From Phycisphaeraceae bacterium (lineage in GTDB: Bacteria > Planctomycetota > Phycisphaerae > Phycisphaerales > UBA1924): a stretch of 64,000 bases of DNA. Numbering within the stretch: position 1 is the first letter of the stretch; every line of letters begins with the position of its first letter. The position numbers and the translations under genes were made by a program. Location of the stretch: positions 3,575,649-3,639,648 of the forward strand of contig CP075368.1 in the NCBI GenBank assembly GCA_019454185.1, written 5' to 3'. Positions 1 through 8,916 of the stretch are shown here, one piece after another. The notes beneath the pieces were generated by a model that worked only from the letters and a program-made list of their open reading frames with translations, had not been told where the DNA came from and did not search any database.

Positions 1-1050
1 GCGCATCGCGCCGTGCGAGCGCGCGATCGTGACCACGTGGTCTTCGAGGGGTTGGCGGAGCGTTTCGAGAACGGGGCGAGGAAACTCGGGGAGCTCGTCG
101 AGGAAGAGCACGCCGCGGTGCGCGAGGGAGATCTCGCCCGGTCGTGGGATCGCGCCTCCACCGACGATCGCGGGTGAGGACGCGGTGTGGTGTGGGCAGC
201 GGACGGGGCGGATGGAGACGAGCCCTTCCGGGCCGGACGCCTCGTGGAGTTTCCCTGCCGCAGAGTAGATGCGAGTGATCTCGAGCGCTTCTTCGGGCGT
301 GAGCGCGGGGAGGACGCCGGGAAGGGCCTTTGCCATCATCGTCTTGCCGGTTCCGGCGGGGCCAAGCATAAGAAGGTTGTGAAGGCCGCTCGCCGCAACA
401 ACGATCGCACGCTTCACGGACTCCTGGCCTCGGACTTCAGAGAAGTCGATCGGCGCGGCGGCGGAGCGGAGGAGCGTGGAGATATCGACGCGTGGTGTGG
501 GGTCGAGTTCGATTGCGCCCGTGATGAGGCCAACCACTTCGGCGAGTGTTCGCACGCCGTAGACGTCGATGTCCGGGACGAGCGCGGCTTCGCGTGCGTT
601 CTCTGCGGGGACGATCACGGAGCGCATCCCCTTGGACTTGGCGAGTGCGGAGAGGGCGATTCCGCCCCGGATCGAGCGGACGCGTCCGTCGAGCGCGAGC
701 TCACCGGCGATCAGGGTTGAGCGGAGATCGAGGCCGTCTTCGCGGTTCGGGGCGGCGGTGCGGATGACGCCTTGTGCCGCGAGAAGACCGATGGCCATGG
801 GCAGGTCATAGACGGGTCCTTCTTTGCGGACATCGGCGGGCGCGAGGTTGATGAGCACTTTCTGGCTCTGGGTGAAGTATCCGGAGTTTGCCATCGCGGC
901 GCGGACGCGCTCGGTGGCTTCTTTGACCGCCATGTCGGGGAGGCCGACAACGGTTGTGCGCGCTTCCTCGGCGTCTTCGACGTGGACCTCAACCTCGCAC
1001 GAGAGTGCGTCGATTCCTTGCAGCAGGTACGATTGGACTCGGGCCAGCAT
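1..1050 (-). CDS. comM: ComM/YifB-family Mg-chelatase-like AAA+ ATPase, 5' part (C-terminus beyond window)
   Basis: AAA+ ATPase of the YifB/ComM family; ComM is known as a hexameric branch-migration helicase that helps integrate DNA during natural transformation. The first 350 residues are present (start ATG at 1050) and the reading frame is open to base 1; the full family is about 500 residues. Seen: an N-terminal ChlI-like fold domain (about 1-170), Walker A GPAGTGKT at 230-237, a CPHH motif at 285-288 and Walker B LFLDE at 315-319. It starts about 100 bp from the divergent aldehyde dehydrogenase. The separate dprA gene at 36.6 kb adds to a competence theme. The family call is firm; the cellular role here is inferred. 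Confidence 0.93.
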   Translation of the reverse strand, partial: MLARVQSYLLQGIDALSCEVEVHVEDAEEARTTVVGLPDMAVKEATERVRAAMANSGYFTQSQKVLINLAPADVRKEGPVYDLPMAIGLLAAQGVIRTAAPNREDGLDLRSTLIAGELALDGRVRSIRGGIALSALAKSKGMRSVIVPAENAREAALVPDIDVYGVRTLAEVVGLITGAIELDPTPRVDISTLLRSAAAPIDFSEVRGQESVKRAIVVAASGLHNLLMLGPAGTGKTMMAKALPGVLPALTPEEALEITRIYSAAGKLHEASGPEGLVSIRPVRCPHHTASSPAIVGGGAIPRPGEISLAHRGVLFLDELPEFPRPVLETLRQPLEDHVVTIARSHGAMR

Positions 1051-1151
1051 GGCTACAGAGTACCGAACGGGATGCGAGCGGGCGCGGACGAGTGGTTCGG
1101 TTTCCAGAGTCGCGGGGCGCACCCCCCGAAAGAGCCACGGAGGGTAGAGGA

Positions 1152-2867
1152 ATGGCGGCATCGACGCGCGGTGGATCAGCTTCCCTTGCTGCTTCAAACG
1201 CATTGCAGGACAAGCACTTGCAGCGTGTTGTCGGTCGTTCGTGGGTCGCCGGGCGACTGTCTGAGGGCGGCGCGGACGCGGATCCGTACCCCTTTGTGGC
1301 TTCCATTCCCCCGGGGGGCGATGCCATTCCGGTGGCCTTTCATCCGGCATCGGGCGAGGAGATTGACCGGGCGGCACAGGCCGCGTGGAGAGCGTTTCAC
1401 GCAAGTGGAGCCCGATCGCGAGAGGACCGTGCGGCACTGCTCGACCGGATCGCCGCGAACATCGAGGTGCTCGGAGATGATCTGGTTGCATGGGCGTGCG
1501 CAGAGACCGGACTGCATGCCGCTCGCATCCGGGCGGAGCGCGATCGCACAACGTACACGCTGCGCTTGTTCGCGCAGACGGTGCGGAATGGGAGCTGGGT
1601 GCGTGCGGCGATCGACCTCGGAGAGCCGGGGCGGAAACCCCTCCCGAAGCCGGATCTGCGACGGATGCTTCGTCCGCTCGGGCCGGTAGCGGTCTTCGGC
1701 GCGGGGAACTTTCCGCTTGCGTACTCGGTCGCGGGTGGCGACACGGCTTCTGCGCTCGCATCCGGCTGTCCTGTTGTTGTGAAGGGCCACCCGGGGCATC
1801 CCGGAACGGGCGAGCTTGTGGCGGAGGAGATCACGAAGGCCGTAGCGGAAGTGGGGCTTGATCCGGGCACGTTCTCCTATCTGCACGCGGGCGGCCCGCG
1901 CGAGACGGAGATCGGCGCGACGCTTGTGAAGCACCCCTGCATCCGCGCGGTCGGGTTTACCGGCTCTGTCGAAGGGGGAACCGCGATCGCCAGGATTGCT
2001 TCCGAGCGTCCGGATCCGATTCCGGTCTTCGCGGAGATGGGCTCGACGAACCCTGTCTTTGTGCTGCCCCACGCGGCTCGCGCGGGGGCAGAGGGAATCG
2101 CGGAGAAGCTCGCGGCTTCCATCACGGGCTCGAACGGACAGATGTGCACCTGTCCCGGGCTGATGTTCATGCTCAAGGGAGAAGAGTCCGAGTCTCTGCT
2201 GCGTCATATGGCATCGCTGCTGGAGGCCACGCCTCAGCAACCGATGCTGAACCGGCGCACGATGGAGACGCTTGCGCGGCGTGTTGTTGAAGTGACTCGG
2301 ACAAGGGGTGTCGAGACGCGGGTCGGCAGAGGGCTTGTGAGCGATCCGAGTTCGCGTGCGGTTGCGTCCGGGCCGGGGCTCTTCCGGGCCACGCTGGCGA
2401 CTTTCCGTGCAGAGCGGACGCTGCACAAGGAGTGCTTCGGACCGGTTGCGATTGCGATCGTGTGCGAGTCGGAGCAGGAGATGCTCGAGGGAGCGTCGTT
2501 GATCCAGGGCTCGCTCACAGGGTCGATCTTTGCTTCGGCGATGGACGCGACGCTCGCGGCCAAGCTGCAGGGGATTCTCGAGCAGCGTGTGGGGCGTCTG
2601 ATCTTCGGGGGCGTGCCCACAGGGGTTGAGGTCTGCCACGCGATGACGCACGGCGGGCCGTTCCCTGCGACGAATCAGCAGCACACGACGGCGGTTGGGC
2701 CGCTGGCGATCGAGCGTTGGTGCCGCCCGGTGTCGTATCAGAATGCGCCGGAGATGTTCCTGGCCCGGGAGCTGCGGAACGAGAACCCGTTGGGGATCGA
2801 GCGCACGGTGAACGGGGTACGCACGACGGAGCCGATTCGGGTCGGTGCGGTTCGTCCTGAGTCGTGA
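1152..2867 (+). CDS. Aldehyde dehydrogenase (NADP+), 2,5-dioxovalerate/ketoglutarate-semialdehyde type
   Basis: Cytosolic NAD(P)-dependent aldehyde dehydrogenase, 571 aa. The pattern is that of ketoglutarate semialdehyde dehydrogenases, which oxidise 2,5-dioxopentanoate to 2-oxoglutarate in sugar-acid or hydroxyproline breakdown. Seen: cofactor-binding [12 protein letters not shown] around 181-192, catalytic Glu in FAEMGS at about 295, nucleophile Cys in GQMCTCPG at about 332, and the characteristic C-terminal [17 protein letters not shown] segment. The start at 1152 follows a purine-rich AGGGTAGAGG stretch; longer upstream reading would run back over the comM promoter. It has an N-terminal extension of roughly 25 residues before the first conserved block. 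Substrate is inferred from family; no sugar-acid dehydratase or other pathway gene is adjacent. Confidence 0.9.
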   Translation: MAASTRGGSASLAASNALQDKHLQRVVGRSWVAGRLSEGGADADPYPFVASIPPGGDAIPVAFHPASGEEIDRAAQAAWRAFHASGARSREDRAALLDRIAANIEVLGDDLVAWACAETGLHAARIRAERDRTTYTLRLFAQTVRNGSWVRAAIDLGEPGRKPLPKPDLRRMLRPLGPVAVFGAGNFPLAYSVAGGDTASALASGCPVVVKGHPGHPGTGELVAEEITKAVAEVGLDPGTFSYLHAGGPRETEIGATLVKHPCIRAVGFTGSVEGGTAIARIASERPDPIPVFAEMGSTNPVFVLPHAARAGAEGIAEKLAASITGSNGQMCTCPGLMFMLKGEESESLLRHMASLLEATPQQPMLNRRTMETLARRVVEVTRTRGVETRVGRGLVSDPSSRAVASGPGLFRATLATFRAERTLHKECFGPVAIAIVCESEQEMLEGASLIQGSLTGSIFASAMDATLAAKLQGILEQRVGRLIFGGVPTGVEVCHAMTHGGPFPATNQQHTTAVGPLAIERWCRPVSYQNAPEMFLARELRNENPLGIERTVNGVRTTEPIRVGAVRPES

Positions 2868-2871
2868 TCGG

Positions 2872-4626
2872 TCACGCGTGGGCGTCGAGGCAGCGACGGA
2901 TTCGGGCGAGGGCGGAGTTGCGGCCGAGAATCGCGAGCGTTGCGCCGAGCGGGGGCGAGACGGCGGCTCCTGTGACGGCGACGCGCAGCGGCTGGGCCAC
3001 CTTGCCCATGCCAAGGCCCGTCTCCGCAGCATGGGCGTCGAGCAGCGCGTCGATCGACGCGACGTCGAAGGCGGGGAGGGCCTGGAGCTTCGGCGCTAGG
3101 GCGCGGAGCGTCGCGAGGCCGGCGCCGTCGTCGGCCCTCAGGTGCTTCTCAACGTCCTTGGCATTGAACGCGTAGGCGTCGTCGTCGACCAGGGCGAAGG
3201 AGACGAGGGAGCGGACGTCCTTCAGCGTGCGGCAGCGTCCCTTGATCGCGCCGACAATGAGTTTCAGGCGCGTGAGGCCGACGCGGTCGAGTGTCTCGCG
3301 GTCGTCGCGGCCCGCCCACGCCGCCCAGCGCGTCAGAAACTCTTCGTCGCTCAGTTGTGCGATCGCATCCTGATTGAACGCGATCAACTTGGCGCGGTCG
3401 AACTTGGACGCGCTCTTGCCGACCCGATCGAAGGAGAACTTCTCCACCAGGTAGCCGGTATCGAAGCGTTCGAGGTCCTTGCCGTCCGCGGCTTTCTCGC
3501 CGGGGTTCCAGCCGAGCAGGGCGATGTAGTTGAGCACGGCCTCCGGTAGATAGCCGCTGCGCCGGAAGTCGTCCACGGCGATCTCGGGGAGCTCGACGCC
3601 GATCACGGAGGCGAGGTCCTCAAGGGCGTGGGTCTGAAGCTGGCGCGTCTTATCGCCGAGCCATTGGTCAAAGTCGGCGGGCGGGAGGGCGTCGAAGTGG
3701 GGGAGCGGCCTCGCACCGGCCTTCACGCGGACATCGGCGGCCGACTTGATGTTGAGCTCGCGGCACTTCGCCCGTGCCGCTTTGTCGCGATCGCGCTTGG
3801 ACATCTTGCTGTTGTCCTGGTTGGCGATCACGGTCAGGTGCGCGAACTTGGGGGTGCGGAAGGGCTCGTTGGTCTTCTGGTTGACGAGGACCCGCATGAG
3901 CGCGACGTGGCGGGGCGTGTTGTTCAGGTGTTCCTGGCCGCGCATGATGTGCGTCGTGCCCATCAGCTCGTCATCGATCACGACGGCGAAGTGGTAGGTG
4001 GGGAAGCCGTCGGCCTTGCGGATGACGAAATCGTCGAGCTCATCAGCGCTCACGGTGATCTCGCCGAGCACCTCGTCGGTGAAGTTGATGGGCGTGCCGG
4101 GCATCTTGAAGCGGATGGGGCAGGGCTCGCCGGACCTCATGCGGGCGAGCGCGGCGTCTCGGTCGTAGTCGGCGGCCCGCCGGTAGACGAACGTGCGTTT
4201 CTCCTTCTCGGCGAGCTGGCGCATGGCGGTGAGGGCTTCGGCGGTGTCAAAGGCGGGGTAGGCCAAGTCACGCTCGATGAGCCAGTTGATGTAGGTGTCG
4301 TAGATGTCGCGCCGGTCGGATTGGTAGAAGGAGCCGACCTCGCGCGGGTTGCCGCCGAGCGTGGTGACGGTGCCGTCGGCGTTCTCGCGCTTGAAGACGG
4401 GGCCTTCGTCCCAGTCGATGCCGAGCCACGCGAGGTCTTCGAGGATGCCCCGGCTGGCGGCTTCGCTGGAGCGTTTCTGGTCGGTGTCCTCGATGCGGAG
4501 AAGGAACGCGCCGGAGTGGCGCCGCGCGTAGGCCCAGCAGAAGAGAGCGGTGCGCGCCCCACCGATGTGGAGGTGCCCGGTGGGCGAGGGAGCGAAGCGC
4601 GTGATGACCGGGGGAGAGGGTGGCAT
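2872..4626 (-). CDS. gltX: Glutamate--tRNA ligase with an insertion after KMSKR
   Basis: Class I aminoacyl-tRNA synthetase that charges tRNA-Glu (and perhaps tRNA-Gln). 584 aa from ATG 4626. Seen: the N-terminal FAPSPTGHLHIGG signature at 11-23, RIEDTDQKRS at 44-53, GQEHLNNTPRH at 230-240 and KMSKR at 274-278. After KMSKR there is an unusual stretch of about 65-70 residues (280-350) before the usual GYLPEAVLNYIALLGW block at 358-373; canonical GluRS joins these almost directly. This makes the protein about 100 residues longer than typical bacterial enzymes. The start was chosen because it directly precedes the conserved block and avoids overlap with the upstream methyltransferase. Converges on the aldehyde dehydrogenase with a 4-bp gap. 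Confidence 0.95.
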   Translation of the reverse strand: MPPSPPVITRFAPSPTGHLHIGGARTALFCWAYARRHSGAFLLRIEDTDQKRSSEAASRGILEDLAWLGIDWDEGPVFKRENADGTVTTLGGNPREVGSFYQSDRRDIYDTYINWLIERDLAYPAFDTAEALTAMRQLAEKEKRTFVYRRAADYDRDAALARMRSGEPCPIRFKMPGTPINFTDEVLGEITVSADELDDFVIRKADGFPTYHFAVVIDDELMGTTHIMRGQEHLNNTPRHVALMRVLVNQKTNEPFRTPKFAHLTVIANQDNSKMSKRDRDKAARAKCRELNIKSAADVRVKAGARPLPHFDALPPADFDQWLGDKTRQLQTHALEDLASVIGVELPEIAVDDFRRSGYLPEAVLNYIALLGWNPGEKAADGKDLERFDTGYLVEKFSFDRVGKSASKFDRAKLIAFNQDAIAQLSDEEFLTRWAAWAGRDDRETLDRVGLTRLKLIVGAIKGRCRTLKDVRSLVSFALVDDDAYAFNAKDVEKHLRADDGAGLATLRALAPKLQALPAFDVASIDALLDAHAAETGLGMGKVAQPLRVAVTGAAVSPPLGATLAILGRNSALARIRRCLDAHA

Positions 4627-4678
4627 GGGGAGGAAGGGTAGGAAGAAGGCATTACGCAAGAGGCAGGGAGTCGCGGGG

Positions 4679-5680
4679 TCAGTGACGCGTGGCGGCTTGT
4701 ACCGGCTTGTGCTCGACGGCAGTACCGGGCATGGCAGGCGCGGCCCGATCAACATGCACGCGAAAGGGCGAATCGGGGTGCATCCACAGTTCGTCGCGGA
4801 GATGGGGCCACGAGGGCTCGTGCAGAGGGAATCGCGCGGGACGGAATCGTCGGGGCGCGATCGTGCGAAGGTCGAACGTCCACCCCTGGTATCCCGCGTG
4901 TTCGATCGCTTGGCGAGTCTGCGCGGCGTTTGTTCCGTTCATGCGGAGCGCGGCGGGGTTGATCTCGGTGACGATCAGGGGCTTGAGCTCTCTGTTGAAA
5001 TCGACGAGCGAGGTCAGGATCGCGCGTTCTGCACCTTCGACATCGATCTTCAGGAAGACGCGACGGTTCGAGCCGGGCCACGAGGGGGCGTCGGCGGCTG
5101 CCGTGCGGATGGCGATCGTGTGCGTGCGTGAGACGCGATCGGCAAGGTGGGGCAGGGGTGTGCCGATCGTCCCGCTGCCGGTGTTCTTTCCGATCACACT
5201 GAGCGTGAGCGTGTCGTCGCGGGCGCCGAGGGCGTAGGGGTGGAGCGTGATGTTTCGGAACGGGCTTGAATCGACGTGGTGTTTCAGGCGCGCGAAGACA
5301 TCGGGGTTGGGCTCGTAAGCGTGGACCGAGCCGCGGGTGCCAACGAGGCGTGCGGCGTGGAGCGAGACAAGGCCGAGGTTTGCACCGATGTCAACAAAGG
5401 TGTCACCGGGCTTCAGTACGCTGTTCATGAGGAGGAGGAGCGGGAGTTCGTGGTATCGACCGAGGAACCAGGCGCTGCGTTCCCAGTGCTCGGCGAGATC
5501 GAGTTCAACGTTTGCGCGGCACCAACGCAGCCGGACCGGCATGCGCGGGGCTTCATTCCAGCGGGCATCATCGAAGACGCCGGCGCGGACCATGACACGG
5601 CGCGCGCCTGGCACGCCGCGCCGGGCGAGCGCACACGCCAGGCGCTGGGTCGGGGTGAGGTTGAAAGTGCCGGCTTGCAT
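4679..5680 (-). CDS. FkbM-family SAM-dependent methyltransferase
   Basis: 333-residue protein with the FkbM methyltransferase fold. Seen: the SAM-binding FVDIGANLGLVSL segment (DIGAN at 97-101), the second-strand acidic motif AYEPNPD (121-127) and the late block FLKIDVEGAE, all typical of FkbM proteins, which O-methylate glycans or natural products. The target here is unknown. The ATG at 5680 is the most plausible start; the frame stays open upstream but there only overlaps metG. It lies between metG and gltX on the same strand, 70 bp downstream of metG and 52 bp upstream of gltX, so the three may be co-transcribed. No glycosyltransferase neighbours help define a substrate. Confidence 0.85.
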   Translation of the reverse strand: MQAGTFNLTPTQRLACALARRGVPGARRVMVRAGVFDDARWNEAPRMPVRLRWCRANVELDLAEHWERSAWFLGRYHELPLLLLMNSVLKPGDTFVDIGANLGLVSLHAARLVGTRGSVHAYEPNPDVFARLKHHVDSSPFRNITLHPYALGARDDTLTLSVIGKNTGSGTIGTPLPHLADRVSRTHTIAIRTAAADAPSWPGSNRRVFLKIDVEGAERAILTSLVDFNRELKPLIVTEINPAALRMNGTNAAQTRQAIEHAGYQGWTFDLRTIAPRRFRPARFPLHEPSWPHLRDELWMHPDSPFRVHVDRAAPAMPGTAVEHKPVQAATRH

Positions 5681-5750
5681 GAATGCGGTACATGAAACGG
5701 AGTGCGTGGTCTTGCGAGGGTGCCGTCGTGGCGCGCGATGGGGAGACGCA

Positions 5751-7577
5751 TCACGCCTTCGTCGGCGCGGGCTCCTTCGGGTCAGCGCGCATGAAGAGGG
5801 CGTCGCCCTTGGCGATCTTCTGGCCGGGCTTGAGGCCGTGCACCGGGTGTGCCCACTGGGCGAGTTCCGAGAGAGGGGCCTTGAATGCGGAGTTGCAGTC
5901 GTCAGGATCGGTGAGGGGTGAGCAGTTCCAGAGTCGCCAGAGCGACGCCATCTTCTCCGGCATGGCCGGGTACAGCATGAGCGACGCGATGCGGAGCGCT
6001 TCGGCGCAGGCGTACAGGATCGCGCCGAGCGCTTCGCGCGAGCCGGGAAGATCGTCGATGCGCTTGGCAAGCGTGAACGGGGCCGTGTGGCTGATGAATT
6101 CATCGACAAACTGGACTGCAACGATGCCATTGCGCACCGCTTCGTCGAGTTGGCCAGTGTGGAGAGACTCCGCAAAGCGATTCGACCAGTACGCGGTCTT
6201 CTCAGGGAACCGGTAGCCCTTCAATCTGTCGCTTTCCGATGCGGGTTTACCGGCATCTGCTCGCGCTTTGAGCGCGATACTCAACTCGCTGTCGAAGTTG
6301 TCCGCTGTGTAGAAGTGACTGAGGTTTCCCTCCCAGTTTGGCGCGGGCACACTCCCCTCAAAGTACTTCTCGATCATGTTCGCCACGCGGCTGGCGCAGT
6401 TGCCGATCCCGTTCGCCAGGTCCGCGTTGTAGACCTCGACGAAGCGGCCATACGCGAAGTCCGCATCCGTCGCCCCCAGCGGCCCCTGCGTCGCGAGGTA
6501 CCAACGCACCGCATCCAGCGAGTAGCGATCGGCATAGGCCTTCAACTGGTCGATCTCGATGAAGTTGCCGAGGGACTTACTCATCTTCACGCCCTCGGAG
6601 ACGAAGTAGGCGTGGGCGTAAACAGTCTTGGGGACCGGCTCGCCGAGGGCCATGAGCATCGCCGGCCAGATCACGGCGTGGAACCACAGGATGTCCTTGG
6701 CCATGAAGTGGACGATCGGCGCCGTCACCAGCGGCTCGCCCGTGTTCGGCTTGCCGCTTCCCTGCGGCCAGTAGGTGCGACGCTCAGGCGTATCGACAAC
6801 CGTCAGATAGTTACAGAGCGCCTCGATCCACACGTACACGCGATGGTTCGGATCGCCCGGCATCTTGATGCCCCAGTCGGCATCGCCCGGTTTGATCGCG
6901 CGGCTGACCGGCACACGCTGCAGCCCGGTCTTGATGCGCCCCAGCACCTCGTTCTTCCGCTGTTCGGGAAGGATCTGGATCTCGCCGCTCTCGATCGCAC
7001 GCCGCAGACGCGCCTCGTACTTCGGCAGGTCGAAGAAATAGTTCTTCTCTGTCCGGCGTTCCAGGGGCTTCTTCGTGACCGGGCTCTTGAAGTCGTTCTC
7101 TTTCGCCACGGTCTCGGTGAGGTACTCCTCCTGCGAGGCGTCCCACCACCCTTCATAGTCCCCCAGCGCGATATCCCCTGACTTGACGAGCTTCTCGATA
7201 TAGGCCGAGGCGCGGGTGATGTGGCGCTCTTCGGTGGTCCGCACGAAGTCGTCGTTGGAGAAGTTCATGGCCTTGAACGCAGCGCGGAACTCCGCGGCGT
7301 TCTGGTCGGCCCACTGGATCGGCGTCAGGCCGCGCTGGGAGGCGGAGGCGACAACCTTCTCCGCATGCTCATCGGTGCCAGTCAGGAAGAAGACGTCGCG
7401 ACCGATCAGGCGGGCCATGCGGGCCGCGACGTCGCCGACGAGGGTCGTGTAGCAGTGCCCGATGTGGGGGCGGTCGTTGACGTAGTAGATGGGCGTGGTG
7501 ATGTAGAGGGGGCGCTTCTCGGCGGTGGGCATGTTGGGCATTGGCGTGTGTCCGGACGCGGGATTGGGCGTGTGCAT
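5751..7577 (-). CDS. metG: Methionine--tRNA ligase
   Basis: Class I synthetase that charges tRNA-Met, 608 aa from ATG 7577. Seen: ITTPIYYVNDRPHIGH with HIGH at 38-41, FLTGTDEHA at 64-72 and KMSKSLGN at 331-338, followed by the helical anticodon-binding domain. There is no C-terminal EMAP-like tRNA-binding domain. The insertion that normally carries zinc-binding cysteines reads YEGWWDASQEEYLTETV and then KSPVTKKP, with no cysteines, so this looks like a zinc-free variant. In-frame ATGs at 7541 and 7532 and a TTG at 7586 are alternative starts; none has a strong Shine-Dalgarno sequence. Confidence 0.95.
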   Translation of the reverse strand: MHTPNPASGHTPMPNMPTAEKRPLYITTPIYYVNDRPHIGHCYTTLVGDVAARMARLIGRDVFFLTGTDEHAEKVVASASQRGLTPIQWADQNAAEFRAAFKAMNFSNDDFVRTTEERHITRASAYIEKLVKSGDIALGDYEGWWDASQEEYLTETVAKENDFKSPVTKKPLERRTEKNYFFDLPKYEARLRRAIESGEIQILPEQRKNEVLGRIKTGLQRVPVSRAIKPGDADWGIKMPGDPNHRVYVWIEALCNYLTVVDTPERRTYWPQGSGKPNTGEPLVTAPIVHFMAKDILWFHAVIWPAMLMALGEPVPKTVYAHAYFVSEGVKMSKSLGNFIEIDQLKAYADRYSLDAVRWYLATQGPLGATDADFAYGRFVEVYNADLANGIGNCASRVANMIEKYFEGSVPAPNWEGNLSHFYTADNFDSELSIALKARADAGKPASESDRLKGYRFPEKTAYWSNRFAESLHTGQLDEAVRNGIVAVQFVDEFISHTAPFTLAKRIDDLPGSREALGAILYACAEALRIASLMLYPAMPEKMASLWRLWNCSPLTDPDDCNSAFKAPLSELAQWAHPVHGLKPGQKIAKGDALFMRADPKEPAPTKA

Positions 7578-7602
7578 CTGCGGCAATGGGCCTGTAAGTG
7601 TA

Positions 7603-7630
7603 TTGCTTTCAGCAATTTATGCGGTATAAT
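7603..7630 (+). promoter_or_regulatory. Sigma70-like promoter (TTGCTT-16-TATAAT)
   Basis: The -35-like TTGCTT (7603-7608) and a perfect -10 TATAAT (7625-7630) are 16 bp apart. This AT-rich island lies between divergent metG and the small gene at 7869 and points at the latter, leaving a leader of about 230 nt. Confidence 0.55.
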
Positions 7631-7689
7631 CAACTGTGCAAGCGTGGTCCGATAAAGGTGTGCTGGTGTGTTTGTGATCGCAAACTTGT

Positions 7690-7717
7690 TTGTGCTTTGG
7701 GAGCGATGTGGTATACA
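7690..7717 (+). promoter_or_regulatory. Second candidate sigma70-like promoter (TTGTGC-16-TATACA)
   Basis: TTGTGC (7690-7695) and TATACA (7712-7717) with 16-bp spacing, 150 bp upstream of the start at 7869. It is weaker than the site at 7603-7630. Either or both could drive the two-gene retropepsin cassette. Confidence 0.35.
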
Positions 7718-7868
7718 TCATGGTGGCTGGAGGGGCGACGGAGTTGGTAGTGTCGGCCGCGTTCGAGAGTACGAGCGGGTTGTCCGGTTCGTTGTGTAGA
7801 CCTTTCATTTGTTCTCGGCCGCGGCTCATGCCGAGCCGATGAACTGTACGACTCCCGGAGTGTGGACA

Positions 7869-8111
7869 ATGCCCGAGCGATTCGCGAGTGAGAAGCGGGT
7901 ATACGAGGCGCGGCGCGAGCAACTGCTTCGCGACCAGAACGAGGGCAGGTTCGCGGTGATCAAGGGCGAGACGTTCATCGGCGTTGCGCACTCGTTCCCG
8001 GAGGCGATCGAGACCGGCATCCTGAAGACCAACGGTCGCGAGTTCTTTGTCCAGCGGATCCAGCCGGCGGGAACCATCGAGTGGATGTCGCACATCGAGC
8101 GTCCGGCCTGA
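7869..8111 (+). CDS. Small conserved protein, partner of the downstream retropepsin-like gene
   Basis: 80-residue protein without signal peptide or membrane segment. The middle reads GRFAVIKGETFIGVAHSFPEAIETG, a pattern (strand, turn, strand, then an 'eEAie.G' helix) that I recognise from short proteins encoded just upstream of retropepsin-like aspartyl protease genes in many bacteria. The function of this partner family is not known to me. The start at 7869 is favoured by CGGAG at about 7856-7860, eight bases upstream. The gene is preceded by two promoter-like sites and followed after 57 bp by the protease gene. Confidence 0.7.
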   Translation: MPERFASEKRVYEARREQLLRDQNEGRFAVIKGETFIGVAHSFPEAIETGILKTNGREFFVQRIQPAGTIEWMSHIERPA

Positions 8112-8168
8112 GAGCGGGTCCTCGCCTGGGCCTGTCACGGGCTCTCGTTTCCCGCTGCCACTTGAACC

Positions 8169-8726
8169 GTGAACTGCTGTACGGGGGTCGTCCATTTGAA
8201 GAACTGGATTCCTTTCGCCCGCCATGGCGTTCCTGAGCTTGACGTTGTCGTCGGTATCAGTGAGGTTGAACTCCGGCTATTGAAGAAGCTCGGGGTATCG
8301 ATCCCTGAGACGACGGAGATGGCGCCCACCTCAGCCCTCTTGGACACGGGCGCGCACCGCTCGTTCGTGCCGCAGGAGTTCGTCGATCGCCTTCGCCTCA
8401 TTCCCTGCGGGCAGTCAGAGATCCACACGCCGATCACAGGGGCGGTCATGGTCGACCTGTACGCGGTCTCGCTGCACGTGATGGTGCGCGGCCGCGGCGC
8501 GTCGGGTTGGCAGGGTGAGGGGCTTGCCGGAACGGTGCAGGTGGGAGTGATTCCGACCAACACGTCCGGGCGCGGCCGGGCCTTTCCGAAGCCGATCATT
8601 GGTCGAGATGTGCTGTCGACGTGCCGCTTTGAGTACGACGGCCCGGGTCAGCGGCTCGAGTTCCGCCACCACCAGATGCCGAGCCGCAGGGGCTTCATGT
8701 CACGCTTGCTCCTTCCACGGCGATGA
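8169..8726 (+). CDS. Retropepsin-like aspartic protease
   Basis: 185-residue single-domain protein. Seen: the aspartyl-protease active-site motif ALLDTGAHRSFVP (DTG at 59-61 from the first possible start) and the late IIGRDVLSTCRFEYDGPGQRLEF block, which matches the conserved strand-turn-strand end of bacterial retropepsin-like domains. Such monomers usually act as dimers with one Asp each. No signal peptide is visible, so a cytoplasmic role is likely. The start is uncertain: GTG at 8169 gives the longest form, and TTG at 8196 has a better-placed GGGGG upstream. It probably forms an operon with the 80-residue gene before it. Substrate unknown. Confidence 0.75.
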   Translation: MNCCTGVVHLKNWIPFARHGVPELDVVVGISEVELRLLKKLGVSIPETTEMAPTSALLDTGAHRSFVPQEFVDRLRLIPCGQSEIHTPITGAVMVDLYAVSLHVMVRGRGASGWQGEGLAGTVQVGVIPTNTSGRGRAFPKPIIGRDVLSTCRFEYDGPGQRLEFRHHQMPSRRGFMSRLLLPRR

Positions 8727-8916
8727 ACCAACGTCGTGCTTCGATGGAGGTTCGCGGTGCGACCGGGTGGCAGCCAGCGGCGGGGGCTGTTCTGTTCGGT
8801 CTATGATTGGATGGGGATCCGATAGACTTTGGTTGCTGCGAACTTGTCGCGGCATTTGGTACGAATAGACAGTAGAGAATCGCGGTATCGAGAGCGCGGC
8901 ACCGTCACGGAGCACG

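Noticed and set aside
1194-3032. Long minus-strand frame over the aldehyde dehydrogenase
   Set aside because: Arg/Pro-rich translation typical of a shadow; the dehydrogenase has conserved motifs in the other strand.
8112-8168. Terminator between the two retropepsin-cassette genes
   Set aside because: A GAGAGC / GCTCTC pairing is possible, but the stem is short, the loop long and there is no T-tract.
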